A stretch of 64,000 nucleotides of DNA, taken from positions 1-64,000 of the forward strand of contig WRIE01000001.1 in assembly GCA_009782875.1 (NCBI GenBank), in the 5' to 3' direction. Of the stretch, positions 27,049 through 35,475 are shown piece by piece; position 1 is the stretch's first letter; each line of letters opens with the position of its first letter. Source of the stretch: Eubacteriaceae bacterium. Lineage in GTDB: Bacteria; Bacillota; Clostridia; Eubacteriales; Anaerofustaceae. The position numbers were made by a program, and so were the translations under genes. A model generated the notes under the pieces. It ran no database searches. It saw only the letters and a list, made by a program, of their open reading frames with translations, and was not told the DNA's origin.

Positions 27049-27061
27049 TTAAACCGGTTAA
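27049..27061. promoter_or_regulatory. TTAAACCGGTTAA candidate operator
   Basis: This near-palindrome matches the site at 23284-23297 upstream of the response regulator (TTAACCGGTTTTAA when read in the other direction) apart from one extra T. It lies 92 bases upstream of URO-D paralog 2. The function is inferred from recurrence only. Confidence 0.35.
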
Positions 27062-27183
27062 TAAACCCAAAATAAGACCCTATACAATCTATTCAAAAAT
27101 ATTTTAGCATATTTGTGCTTGTTATGTCAATGAAAGCCGTTATAGCTGGCAAATTGTAGGCGGATTATGTTAAAAGCGGCAAT

Positions 27184-27220
27184 AAAAAAAGCTGGTCCCA
27201 TCGATGAAGATGAGCCCAGC
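27184..27220 (-). terminator. Intrinsic terminator of URO-D paralog 3
   Basis: On the minus strand, GCTGG pairs with CCAGC, and CTCATC with GATGGG, around a TTCATC loop. A run of seven Ts follows directly. It sits 55 bases past the stop of paralog 3. Confidence 0.75.
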
Positions 27221-27274
27221 ATAAAAACCTGGCTTGTCCAATCCAACCATAAATAATATTTATATACGGAATGG

Positions 27275-28663
27275 CTATACGAGCAAGTTGATATAATAAT
27301 CGAACATGGTCTTGTGGTAGCCTTCGAAACGGGCCCTTGCCGAGTCTGGGGTGTATGGGTATTGTTTTTTAAAGTCATCCCAGTTAAAGGCATATTTGCT
27401 GTTGAGCACTGGAGTTTCTTCCATTGCGAAATTCTCAGAGTTGAGGGGTTTAGCAAATGTTTCGCCTGGATTGTCATAAACACCGTAGTCGCGGATCGTC
27501 TCGCCAATGGCATTGTATGTGTCAAGTGGGACATCGCTTGCTTTGATGGCGCCTTTGTCAAAGCCAAATTGGTAGCCGCCGCCCGGCATCATGATATCAA
27601 GCAGCGCTTTTACTCGAGAGATATTTTCTTCTTTTGACAAGGTTTTTACATTGGTGATCGGGTACAAACCGCCAATAAAGTGGGTTTTTGATAGCTTGTC
27701 TTTAATTAATTGGGCGCTTTCAATTCCGTATTCGAAGCGCATCAAGTGGCCTGTCGGGAAGTCTTGAAGAATATCGAGGTAGCGAATCCAATCATGCTCG
27801 TTGAACATGCTCACCCTCGCGCCCCTGACTGCATATTGCTCAAGCAGCCTTCTATAGGTTGGCAGCCATACTTCCACAAAGTCTTTCTCGCGCATGTATG
27901 TGGGCATATGTAGCGGTGTTGAAACTGCGCCCATTGGTGATGGTTTTGCCGGCATTCCGAACAAGAACATCAGCGGGTATAGGGCTTCGCAAGCATCGAT
28001 GACTTTTTTCCTGTTGCGGCGGACATCTTTGGAGATCTCTGAAAAGCTGCGTAGCTGGTCAGCTATGAAGTCATAAGGCGCAGCTGTGAATCCTCCGGAT
28101 CCCGCTGGAGCTCCCGGGTAATACCCGTATTTTTCTACCAAATCGCGGGTAAATGCCATTTGTGCGCCATCTTCCTGTTTTGCGACGATAGCCAAATGAA
28201 CGGCATTTCCTCTCTTTACAGGATCGTCCATGCCAAGCGCTTTGTGTTGGCGTGGGAGGACGATTTCAAGAAGAGCGGCATAAGGGTCTTCGATAAGGGC
28301 ATCATACTCGTCAAAGAGCATACCGATTACATCGGGGTGTTGGACATATCCGCCAGCCCCCATCTGGAATGATTGGCTCTCAAGAATCTGGAAAGATGAC
28401 GGTGTGCGTGTAGACAAACCGATGCCTGGTATCGGGCAGGTGTCTGAATAGAGCTCTTCGCATAATTGCTCTGCTGCGTCTTTGAGCAAGATCCAATTGA
28501 ACTGGAAATCAAAGAAGCTTATTCCGGCTTTTTCAGCTAATATGTGGGAGCCAGATGACATTGGGACAGCCAGCCTCTTAGGTATCTTGTTGTTGAAAAA
28601 ATCTTCGTAGAGCTGGATTCGCTCTTGTTGCGCAGCCTTTGGGTCTGCTGGTATATAACTCAT
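27275..28663 (-). CDS. URO-D-fold methyltransferase-like protein, paralog 3
   Basis: A 462-residue protein from ATG 28663 (GGAGG, four-base spacer). It is closest to paralog 1 by eye: both have SQSF.MGAGG.VQHPDVIGM, MFNEHDW, HLMRFEYGIESAQLI, PGGGYQFGFDKGAI.ASD and KYAFNWD.FKKQYPYTPDSARARFE. A promoter (TTGACT-N17-TAATAT) at 28775-28803 and a palindrome in the leader show that it has its own control. It is monocistronic, with a terminator 55 bases downstream. Confidence 0.75.
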   Translation of the reverse strand: MSYIPADPKAAQQERIQLYEDFFNNKIPKRLAVPMSSGSHILAEKAGISFFDFQFNWILLKDAAEQLCEELYSDTCPIPGIGLSTRTPSSFQILESQSFQMGAGGYVQHPDVIGMLFDEYDALIEDPYAALLEIVLPRQHKALGMDDPVKRGNAVHLAIVAKQEDGAQMAFTRDLVEKYGYYPGAPAGSGGFTAAPYDFIADQLRSFSEISKDVRRNRKKVIDACEALYPLMFLFGMPAKPSPMGAVSTPLHMPTYMREKDFVEVWLPTYRRLLEQYAVRGARVSMFNEHDWIRYLDILQDFPTGHLMRFEYGIESAQLIKDKLSKTHFIGGLYPITNVKTLSKEENISRVKALLDIMMPGGGYQFGFDKGAIKASDVPLDTYNAIGETIRDYGVYDNPGETFAKPLNSENFAMEETPVLNSKYAFNWDDFKKQYPYTPDSARARFEGYHKTMFDYYINLLV

Positions 28664-28706
28664 AGTTCCTCCTTTTTTCACAGGCTATTGCCCATTTTTA
28701 TTTTTG

Positions 28707-28721
28707 TATTGCAATGCAATA
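28707..28721. promoter_or_regulatory. 15-bp palindrome in the leader of paralog 3
   Basis: TATTGCA-A-TGCAATA is a perfect palindrome with a central base, between the promoter and the start codon. The half-site word TTGCAT recurs at 28749-28756. Its position downstream of the start point suits a repressor. Confidence 0.35.
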
Positions 28722-28774
28722 GTTGTAAATCTAGTAGTTGATACAAAATTGCATTGTTTAACTAGATCAATAAC

Positions 28775-28803
28775 ATATTAACACGCACAAAAATACAAGT
28801 CAA
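28775..28803 (-). promoter_or_regulatory. Sigma-A-type promoter of URO-D paralog 3
   Basis: On the minus strand TTGACT, a 17-base spacer and TAATAT form a good vegetative promoter about 112 bases upstream of the ATG at 28663. Confidence 0.55.
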
Positions 28804-29625
28804 GTTTGTTTCAATCCACACTGCCTATTCACTCGTCAACAATCTGCACCGAGCTTCCATTGAGGCAGCGGCGCCATATTTTGATGTAAATAATGATAAG
28901 CCGCTATATGTTGATAGATACTAAGCGTTTTTATCCAAAAACTACAAACTCATTTCATATCAACAATCCTGCTCTTCAAAATGGCTCGATTTTTTTAGCC
29001 ATTCATGTTAGCTCTAGGTATGAATATTGTTTATTGATCCAGCTCATTTACAAAACAAATATTCAACTATGGCAGTAGACAGTTTTGCACCATAATGCCC
29101 AAAATAGATCCAGCAAGTTTTTTTCAAGCCAGTCATAGCCGCTGCAGCTTTTTGTCAACATCAAGCTGCCATCAAGTTTGCCAATTGGGATATTTCGTGT
29201 GATCCGCCGCGCTTTATTTTCGTTGCCGCAAATGCAGGGAAGTGCTTTTTTCGCAGTAGCATGCCCCTTTTTAATGATCAAAGAAAATATGCAAAAAAAA
29301 CGGCCATTCATATCGAGAAATGAAAGTGGCAACCCGGCCGGCACAAACGCACATTAGTGCAGGAGCGGGATTCGCAATAATGTATTTTGCCTTCTTTGCG
29401 GCTAAGTTTTTTTTTTCATCATACGGCAAGGCAAGCATATAACTGGTTACGCCGCATTAACTAATAGAACCGAGTAAAAACCGGATTGCGAAAACAAGTA
29501 AAAAATTGGCAATAAAAGCGGGCCAGGTTTCGACCCCCAACCCGCTTGCAGTATGTGGCCCACAACAAATGCGCATGTGGATTATTTTAAAATGCAGATA
29601 ATTTTAGTTTTTTTATCTTTGCGCG
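28804..29625. other. Intergenic between paralog 3 and the GPH transporter
   Basis: No gene is clearly supported. A 93-codon minus-strand frame at 29063-29344 has protein-like stretches (ITRNIPIGKLDGSLMLTK, YDWLEKNLLDLFWAL) but no ribosome binding site and no recognised family. It may be a gene remnant. A terminator for the transporter lies at 29510-29546. Confidence 0.35.
29510..29546 (-). terminator. Terminator of the GPH transporter gene
   Basis: AGCGGG pairs with CCCGCT around an 18-base loop that itself contains GGTT/AACC complementarity; on the minus strand TTTTATT follows. It is about 80 bases past the transporter stop. Confidence 0.55.
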
Positions 29626-31008
29626 CTATAACGAGTTGCGCTGGAGAGGCTTGCGAGCGTCGATCTCAGCTTGGAGCTCGTTGACCCTTTCGTCATCGAG
29701 CTTATAGAAGACTAGGCAAACCAAGGCAGACATAGCAGTCATAACAGAGGGAACGATTGTCAGCAGAGTGAGTATGCCGTGTTGGAGCTGAGGTGTCGGG
29801 GTTTGGTTGGCAACAAAGTTGTACATGCCAAGCCCGAATGCGACCGCCGCCCCGCGCATGGTGATGCCGATTTTTAGGATAACAGTCGAGCAGCCATTAA
29901 TGAGGGCAGGCATGCTCTTGCCCGTCTTCCACTCTCCGTAAATAGTTGCGGATGCGTACATGAGCGGGTTGCTTGCCTGAAGTGCTTGGTAGAAAAAGTT
30001 GTATATTGCCATGCAGACGATAAAGCCGGTGGCATTTAAGCCATTGAGCTTTGTGACCAGCAAAGTGGCAATTATGGCGCCGCAGTATGCCACGTACCTG
30101 ATTTTAGTGTCCTTGATTAGCTTGGTGACATAAGGGACTGTCATTGCGCCAAAGAAACAGGCAATGCCGTTGATAATCAAATACGTGCCCAGCCATCCCA
30201 TATTGCCTATAGAATACCTGAAATAATAAGTGGCGAGTGTGCTGACGAAGTTTGCGCCCATGCTCCTGAATAAATCGACGATCATGTGGATGAACAAAGG
30301 CGGGTTGGTGCCAATTACTTTCACCATGTCGCCAAAGGATGTATTTTCTTTCGCTTTAGCGGTAATCTGGACAGTGTCTGTGTCATACCCTTTTGTGATA
30401 GAGAAGACGACTAGGTAGGATGCCACCATGAAACATGACATGATAAAAGCGAGGGCAGGGAAGCCGTACATATCGTTGCCTATCAACTTGCTGGAGAGCA
30501 CCAAAACGGGGGGGCCAACATACCCAAACACAATGCGGGCCACAGACGAGTAGGCTGTCCTGTGGGAGCTTAGCAGCATGCGCTCGTCAGGGTTGTTGGC
30601 AAGGACTGTGATCATTGACAGGTTGCACATCCAGTGGGTGTTCCAAACCAAGTGGCTAAACACAAAGGCGAAAATTATCACGGACGCGGCCACTGTGCTG
30701 TTCCCAAGCTTGACGTATTGGAAGGGGTATGTCAATGCGACTATGGGGGGGCCGATAAGCATCCACGAACGGTACCGCCCCCATTTCATATTTGCTTTTT
30801 CGATAACGACGCCAGGGAGGGCAGCGAAAATCGCGTCAAATGTGCTCGTCAAAGACAATATAAGCCCGGAGAGCGCCAGTGGGAACTGGGCGTAGTCGGT
30901 CAAGAAGAGGGCAAAGTAAGTGGATTCAATTTGGCTCATCATTCCGAAGCCAAGGTCTGCAATGCCGTACAATCTCTTGATTGCGGGGGACAACGGCTTT
31001 TTCATCAT
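29626..31008 (-). CDS. GPH-family (MFS) cation symporter
   Basis: A 460-residue, roughly twelve-helix membrane protein that starts at a double ATG behind GAAGG. It begins KRLYGIADLGFGMMSQIESTYFALFLTDYA, the usual opening of glycoside-pentoside-hexuronide:cation symporters. The KWGRYRSWMLIGPPIVALTYPFQY block near 75-98 is the characteristic GRyrpwll loop. Further family segments are NTHWMCNLSMI, YFRYSIGNMGWLGTYLIING and YGEWKTGKSMPALINGCST. It sits inside the URO-D paralog cluster on the same strand, so it may import a substrate or export a product of those proteins. GPH relatives beside URO-D-like genes may carry methylated compounds, not sugars; that is inference. Confidence 0.82.
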   Translation of the reverse strand: MMKKPLSPAIKRLYGIADLGFGMMSQIESTYFALFLTDYAQFPLALSGLILSLTSTFDAIFAALPGVVIEKANMKWGRYRSWMLIGPPIVALTYPFQYVKLGNSTVAASVIIFAFVFSHLVWNTHWMCNLSMITVLANNPDERMLLSSHRTAYSSVARIVFGYVGPPVLVLSSKLIGNDMYGFPALAFIMSCFMVASYLVVFSITKGYDTDTVQITAKAKENTSFGDMVKVIGTNPPLFIHMIVDLFRSMGANFVSTLATYYFRYSIGNMGWLGTYLIINGIACFFGAMTVPYVTKLIKDTKIRYVAYCGAIIATLLVTKLNGLNATGFIVCMAIYNFFYQALQASNPLMYASATIYGEWKTGKSMPALINGCSTVILKIGITMRGAAVAFGLGMYNFVANQTPTPQLQHGILTLLTIVPSVMTAMSALVCLVFYKLDDERVNELQAEIDARKPLQRNSL

Positions 31009-32033
31009 TCCTTCGCGAAAATACCTCTTTCCAAAGCGGGCGTTTAGGCCGCAGCTAAGGCGGGGGAAGGATCGCGATTACCTCTTTTCCATTTTTTTTT
31101 GCAGAGAGTAGCAGGAGGGGCAACCTCATTTTTGCGTTGCGCACATACCGCTTGCGAAATTACGCACAAACCCCTGTGGGCATTGGCAAGTTTGGCCTTG
31201 CCAATGATATCCCAAGGCTAGTGTGTCTACAGCGCCGTCCAGCCGCCCGGATCTTGATTGGCAACCAGTAGAGCGCAGGAAAGTTTGCATCCAGCGGCGC
31301 TTATATATTCCTGGGCTATAGTGCGCATAGGCCAGCCAACCGGGGCGTGTGTCTCAATTTCACCACAAGCCCCTGCTTCAAGCCCATTGGAGGCTAAAAG
31401 CAGGTTGTTGCCCTTTAGTTTGCTCCTTTTTTGGCTGCAAGGCCGCTATGTCGCTATGGCTGTCTTGCAGAAGTTGTTGTGCAATAATATGTCTTTTTTC
31501 CACATGCGCTTTTTGCAGAGCCAAGACGTATAGGCTAGTTTCGAGCATTGCCAAAACGAATATAAGTTCAAAAAAGCATAGGGTGATTTGGAATAAAGCC
31601 TAAAAAGATATTATCATGCATCTAATCTCAATGCAAGTCCGAATTGATTCCAATTATAATCGTTCAAATTTATATCCAATATATTTCGCATTGCCAAAGT
31701 AGATGTTTTTACTTTAAACACGCCTTATTATGGTTGCTTCAATAATCGCCCTTGCCAGTATAACTAGGCAGGTTTGGTTATAGTTATCATAGCGCCTAAA
31801 ACAAACTGGCAATCCGAGTAAATATCATAACTATATATAACCAATAAAAATATGAAATACCAGTTTTTAGAGCGCCAAATATAGGCACTGCCTTCCTGCC
31901 CATGGCTGTTATGGCTCGATGTATTCATATTCTTGTCCAACTGGCGCAAAGCTTATTCAACAGGCAAGGGCAGAATTTCGCATAATGTGCGGCAAGTGTG
32001 GCGGGGGAAAAAGAAATGGGTTTTTTGGAGAAA
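31009..32033. other. One-kilobase intergenic region
   Basis: No gene is supported. A 10-bp perfect hairpin CATTGGCAAG/CTTGCCAATG lies at 31181-31206 upstream of the transporter. Plus-strand frames at 31258-31603 overlap in two frames and lack start signals. The part from 31600 to 32000 is AT-rich and featureless. Confidence 0.35.
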
Positions 32034-32537
32034 TCAATCAGACAGATAAGTGAAACCGTAGATTTCTTTAAGCTGCTCGAAGATCTCGTAGACAATTGGG
32101 CAGACTTCAATCATAGATACACAGCTATAGATAGAGGCAAGCCCGCCTGGCTTGCCGGTGCTGGGAAAACTTGTGCAAACTTCTGGCTTGCAAATATAGA
32201 TGGAGCATTTCCCATCTGAAGCTAGGAATGGGCAAGGCTCGTTGAGCAAATACTCCTTGCCAAAAGGCTCAAGGTATTTTTTTGTGAACTCTTTGGGCGC
32301 CATTTTCAAATGTGAAGCGATTGGACCTACCTCGTTCTTGGTTACGCTGACTGTATATTCCCTGCAACAGTTGCCGCATTTTGAGCAATCGTAGCTGGCA
32401 AACAGCTCATTGTGCAACTGGGCAAATTGGGAGTCGAGTTGCCCGCCATCAGCGTTTTGTTTTAAAAAGTCGCAAAACTCGTAGTTCTCGTCTGATTTGT
32501 GGATGGCAGCCTCTTGGATTCTTACAGGGTCTATCAT
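32034..32537 (-). CDS. YkgJ-family cysteine-cluster protein
   Basis: A 167-residue protein from ATG 32537; longer starts run into a hairpin. The YkgJ pattern is clear: YDCSKCGNCCREYTVSVT (CxxCxxCC) near residue 47-64, then CPFLASDGKCSIYICKPEVCTSFP near 100-123 (CxFL..GxCxIYxxRPxxC) and a final Cys. Eight cysteines in this arrangement bind zinc or an Fe-S cluster in the cytosol; some relatives modify proteins. It lies 86 bases after URO-D paralog 4 on the same strand, with a hairpin between, so it may be read from the same transcript. Confidence 0.75.
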   Translation of the reverse strand: MIDPVRIQEAAIHKSDENYEFCDFLKQNADGGQLDSQFAQLHNELFASYDCSKCGNCCREYTVSVTKNEVGPIASHLKMAPKEFTKKYLEPFGKEYLLNEPCPFLASDGKCSIYICKPEVCTSFPSTGKPGGLASIYSCVSMIEVCPIVYEIFEQLKEIYGFTYLSD

Positions 32538-32573
32538 TTTAAACTCATTTCTGCTTGTCACATAATTTGATGC

Positions 32574-32609
32574 CAGCCCGGCAAAATCGCACAAACGTTT
32601 GCCGGGCTG
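32574..32609 (-). terminator. Hairpin between URO-D paralog 4 and the YkgJ gene
   Basis: A 12-bp perfect stem (32574-32585 with 32598-32609) with core GCCCGGC lies 14 bases past the paralog 4 stop. No T tract follows on the minus strand, so partial read-through into the YkgJ gene is likely. Confidence 0.55.
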
Positions 32610-32623
32610 CAATCTCGGGTTGT

Positions 32624-34000
32624 TTAATGCAGCAAGCTCAAGTAATACCTGAACATGGAGTGGTGGTAGTCTTCAAAACGTTTTTGTGCGAAGTCTGGAG
32701 TGTATGGGTACTGCTTCTTGAACTCGCCCCAATCAAAAGCGTACTTGCTGACTAGTTTTGGAGTCTCCTCCAAGGCGAAATTCTCTATGTTTAGCGGGGT
32801 GCCGAAAGACTGGCCAGGATTGTCATAGACGCTGTAGTCACGCGCAGTCTCAGCTATGGCGCAGTATGTCTCAAAGGGGATGTCACTAAGTATAAGCGCG
32901 CCCTTGTCAAAACCGAACAAATACCCGCCTCCCGGCAACATTGTGTCAAGGAGCTCTTTTACCTTGGCGATGTTCGCCTCTTTGCTCAAGGTTTTCACAT
33001 ACAATGTTGGATACAGTCCGCCAATAAAGAACTTTTTGCCGAGTTTTTCTTTGATAAGCTTGGGGTCGCCGTATTCAAAGCGCATGATATTTCCTGCTGG
33101 CAGGTCTTGCAAGATATCCAGGTAGCGCATCCAGTCATGCTCATTGAAACTGTTGACGCGCACGCCTCTGGCAGCGTATTGCTCGGCCATTCTCCTGTAA
33201 GTAGGCAGCCAGACTTCGACGAAATCCTTTTCCCTCATGTAGGTGGGCATATGCAATGGCATTGAAACGCTACCGCGCAGATCCGGTGATGGCGGCAACC
33301 CGTAAATGAACATCAACGGGTAAAGCGCTTCGCATGCGGCGATCACTTTGTTGCGGTTCCTGCGGACATCCTTTGATATCTCGGAGAATGACCGCAGCTG
33401 GTCGGCGATAAAATCATACGGCGCTGCTGTGGTTGGCGCGCTGGACCCGGCAGGCGGGCCGGGGTAGTAGCCAAAGCGCTCTACGAGGGAACGGACAGTA
33501 CCTGCAAGGGCTGCCCCGTCGTCTAGCCTTGCTTGGATGCCAAGGTGCACAGCGTTCCCCCTTTTCACGGGATCATCCATGCCAATAGCTTTGTGTTGGC
33601 GTGGAATGACTTTTTCAAGAATGGCGGCGTAGGGATCGGCTATGAGCTCGTCATACTCATCTTCCAGCATGCCGATGACTTCAGGGTGCTGGACAAAGCC
33701 TTTTGAGCCCATTTGAAAGGCTTGGCTCTCTAAAATTTGGTAGGAGGACGGGTTCCTGGTTGTCCCGCTTCCGATTGGGCAGTTGTCGGAATATAGGATT
33801 TCGCAAACTTTTTCCACTTGGTCTATGAGCAAGCTATAGTCAAATTGGAAATCAAAAAAATTGATGCCTGCCATCTCTGCCAAGATGTGGTGGGCAACAG
33901 TCATGGATACGGGCATTCTCTTGGGTATCTTGTTTGTGTAATAATCGCCATATAGCTGGATTCGCTCTTCTTGCATTGCTTTTGCGTTAAAATCGCTCAT
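32624..34000 (-). CDS. URO-D-fold methyltransferase-like protein, paralog 4
   Basis: A 458-residue protein from ATG 34000. Shared blocks: QLYGDYYTNKIPKRMPVSMTV, DPVKRGNAVHLGIQA, LRSFSEISKDVRRNRNKV, MPLHMPTYMREKDFVEVWLPTY, FNEHDWMRYLDILQD, MRFEYGDPKLIKEK, PGGGYLFGFDKGAL, KYAFDWGEFKKQYPYTPD. The ribosome binding site AAGGAGG is unusually far from the ATG, and a hairpin fills the gap (34008-34024). An inverted repeat at 34060-34085 lies further upstream. Its own leader and its distance from the other copies suggest separate control. Confidence 0.75.
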   Translation of the reverse strand: MSDFNAKAMQEERIQLYGDYYTNKIPKRMPVSMTVAHHILAEMAGINFFDFQFDYSLLIDQVEKVCEILYSDNCPIGSGTTRNPSSYQILESQAFQMGSKGFVQHPEVIGMLEDEYDELIADPYAAILEKVIPRQHKAIGMDDPVKRGNAVHLGIQARLDDGAALAGTVRSLVERFGYYPGPPAGSSAPTTAAPYDFIADQLRSFSEISKDVRRNRNKVIAACEALYPLMFIYGLPPSPDLRGSVSMPLHMPTYMREKDFVEVWLPTYRRMAEQYAARGVRVNSFNEHDWMRYLDILQDLPAGNIMRFEYGDPKLIKEKLGKKFFIGGLYPTLYVKTLSKEANIAKVKELLDTMLPGGGYLFGFDKGALILSDIPFETYCAIAETARDYSVYDNPGQSFGTPLNIENFALEETPKLVSKYAFDWGEFKKQYPYTPDFAQKRFEDYHHSMFRYYLSLLH

Positions 34001-34007
34001 TTGATTA

Positions 34008-34031
34008 TGCGGCTTATAACCGCACACCTCC
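34008..34031 (-). promoter_or_regulatory. Ribosome binding site separated from the start by a hairpin
   Basis: On the minus strand AAGGAGG is followed by a 5-bp GC-rich stem TGCGG/CCGCA (34020-34024 with 34008-34012, loop of seven) and then the ATG at 34000. The linear gap is about 25 bases, too long for normal initiation. If the stem folds, the gap falls to near-normal length. A GTG right after AAGGAGG has no spacing and cannot serve. Confidence 0.45.
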
Positions 34032-34059
34032 TTTTTATGATAACTATTGTTTTTGGTTG

Positions 34060-34085
34060 AGCATTCCAAAATTAATTGGAATGCT
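34060..34085. promoter_or_regulatory. 10-bp inverted repeat upstream of URO-D paralog 4
   Basis: AGCATTCCAA and TTGGAATGCT flank six bases, 60 bases upstream of the start codon. The size and symmetry suit a dimeric repressor site or a leader hairpin. Confidence 0.4.
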
Positions 34086-34160
34086 TTGATATTCAATTCT
34101 AACATGTTAACTGCTGAAATGGATAGTCGCTGGAAGAATTAGATCGATTCTATTTATTTA

Positions 34161-34385
34161 TTGGCATGGTTTTGGCGCTACTTATTCAAATTCAGGAATT
34201 TCGCAGTTAACACTAAATTTTGGCTAACATATCTTTATAGGGCAGTCAAGGTTGAATTTTGTCAAATTATTGGATCAAAGTGTAACTGCATAGGCTATTG
34301 CGCAATATTATGTATTGATGTTGTAGCTTTGGCCTTAGTCGCGCAGGTTAAGCGAAAAATCGATAAAATAAAAAAAAGAGGCTAG
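34161..34385 (+). CDS. Possible small membrane protein
   Basis: An open frame of 74 codons from a TTG. The C-terminal half has one hydrophobic segment (CIGYCAILCIDVVALALVA) and a Lys-rich tail, and the stop lies five bases before the ATG of the next gene, which would suit a short operon. No ribosome binding site is seen at the TTG and the N-terminal half is not protein-like. The true start may be internal. Confidence 0.2.
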   Translation: MAWFWRYLFKFRNFAVNTKFWLTYLYRAVKVEFCQIIGSKCNCIGYCAILCIDVVALALVAQVKRKIDKIKKRG

Positions 34386-34390
34386 TCGAA

Positions 34391-34795
34391 ATGAATCCTT
34401 TTTTACTGAACGTTGCTATCGGCTTTGCTGCTTTGCTGGCGTATTTATTGTTTTGCTTCTTAGTAATCAAAGCTGAATACTACTTTTCATGCAAATTCTG
34501 GCCAGTGTTTCTTATACTGAGCGCAGTCCTTGCGTATTTGTCATACTACTTTGCAAATAATTATGTAGAGTCGATTTTTGGGCTTCTAAGCCCGATATTG
34601 GCAATTCTCGCGTTTGCTTCATTGTGGTCAGCAATAGAAATCAAGGCACAGCCAAAAAAGGTGATGAAAGGTTTATACCCAAGAAACCCGAAACGCCCGT
34701 ATGACAATTGTTATCCCGAAGAACCTAGGCGAGATATCAAATTCCCGCCTATCCTCCACAAGCCTAGAGAGCGGCGCGAGGATGATGAATGCTAG
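34391..34795 (+). CDS. Membrane protein of unknown function
   Basis: A 134-residue protein; AGAGGC lies eight bases before the ATG. Three hydrophobic segments at about 7-28, 38-55 and 61-80 precede a charged proline-rich tail (YPRNPKRPYDNCYPEEPRR) that should be cytoplasmic. No family is recognised. Hairpins downstream at 34827-34845 and 34877-34902 end the transcript. Confidence 0.6.
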   Translation: MNPFLLNVAIGFAALLAYLLFCFLVIKAEYYFSCKFWPVFLILSAVLAYLSYYFANNYVESIFGLLSPILAILAFASLWSAIEIKAQPKKVMKGLYPRNPKRPYDNCYPEEPRRDIKFPPILHKPRERREDDEC

Positions 34796-35142
34796 GCAAA
34801 TTTGCCTGATCCCAGATTAAGCGCGCCAAGCAGCATGCTTTTTTTATACCTTATAATATATAGCAAAGCGCGCCAGAAGGCCGGCAGAAATGCCGACCTT
34901 TTCCAGTAGACAATGAAAGAATATGAGTTGGAAGCATAGCAGAAAGCAACAAGGCGCTGCAGCTTGGAAAGCCTCTTGGATCACCGGATGCATGGTAAAA
35001 ATAAAACTGGCAAAAAATGTTGTATGGTTATTCAAATCCAAGCCTCTTTTGGCTTTGTCGATTTAGGCAATTTTTTTTTTGCAGGCAAGTCGAAATGCTC
35101 AAAGAGCCCTGGAGCAATAAAAAAAACTAGAGCCAGAGACGA
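34796..35142. other. Intergenic with terminators
   Basis: No gene is supported. A short AAGCA/TGCTT hairpin followed by seven Ts lies 31 bases past the membrane protein stop, and a stronger hairpin is at 34877-34902. The rest has no open frame with a start signal. Confidence 0.45.
34877..34902 (+). terminator. Intrinsic terminator with GAAA tetraloop
   Basis: A 10-bp stem with one C-A mismatch (34877-34886 with 34891-34900) closes on a GAAA tetraloop and runs into TTTT. Confidence 0.6.
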
Positions 35143-35470
35143 TTAGCGGGTTGTTTCGAATGCTTGGCGCCCCGGATGGCGCTCCATCCATATGAACAAT
35201 TCGGTCAGTGTCCGGCATCCCCCTATTATTCTTGTATATGCAAACATCAGCTTTTCTAGCGCTTCATGCAAAACGCCAGAAAAGCTGATGTTTGCATGTT
35301 CTGCCCGCTCGTTTAGCCACATGGGTATTGAAAGCGTCTTTTTAACGTACTTGTTTTCAAAATAGCGCCGGTAAAACTTTGTATCGCGGCATATAATTGA
35401 AACAATGCTGGCCTTCGTTCGCCTTAACAGCTTTGCAGTCGGAGGGGGAGGGAATGCTTCCTTCGTGCCG
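35143..35470 (-). pseudogene. Decayed HicB-type antitoxin
   Basis: Two frames join near 35406 to give a HicB C-terminal half: EGSIPSPSDCKAVKANEG in one frame, then VSIICRDTKFYRRYFENKYVKKTLSIPMWLNERAEHANISFSGVLHEALEKL in the next (quoted in parts: DTKFYRRYFENK, KKTLSIPMWLNERAEHANIS, FSGVLHEALEKL). HicB antitoxins end with this ribbon/helix DNA-binding segment. The N-terminal RNase-H-like half is missing, a frameshift separates the pieces, and no HicA toxin is next to it. It is therefore a dead toxin-antitoxin remnant. A perfect inverted repeat lies inside it. Confidence 0.6.
35238..35297. repeat. Perfect 20-bp inverted repeat inside the HicB remnant
   Basis: Bases 35238-35257 are the exact reverse complement of 35278-35297, around a 20-base spacer. 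The arms encode parts of the HANISF and EKLMFA segments. A template-switch copying event during decay, or a secondary terminator-like hairpin, could explain it. Confidence 0.6.
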
Positions 35471-35475
35471 CCCAA

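Noticed and set aside
23502-34000. URO-D-like genes as heme-pathway hemE copies
   Set aside because: They are about 100 residues longer than HemE, occur in four close copies and no other heme genes are nearby; the conserved blocks are not those of HemE.
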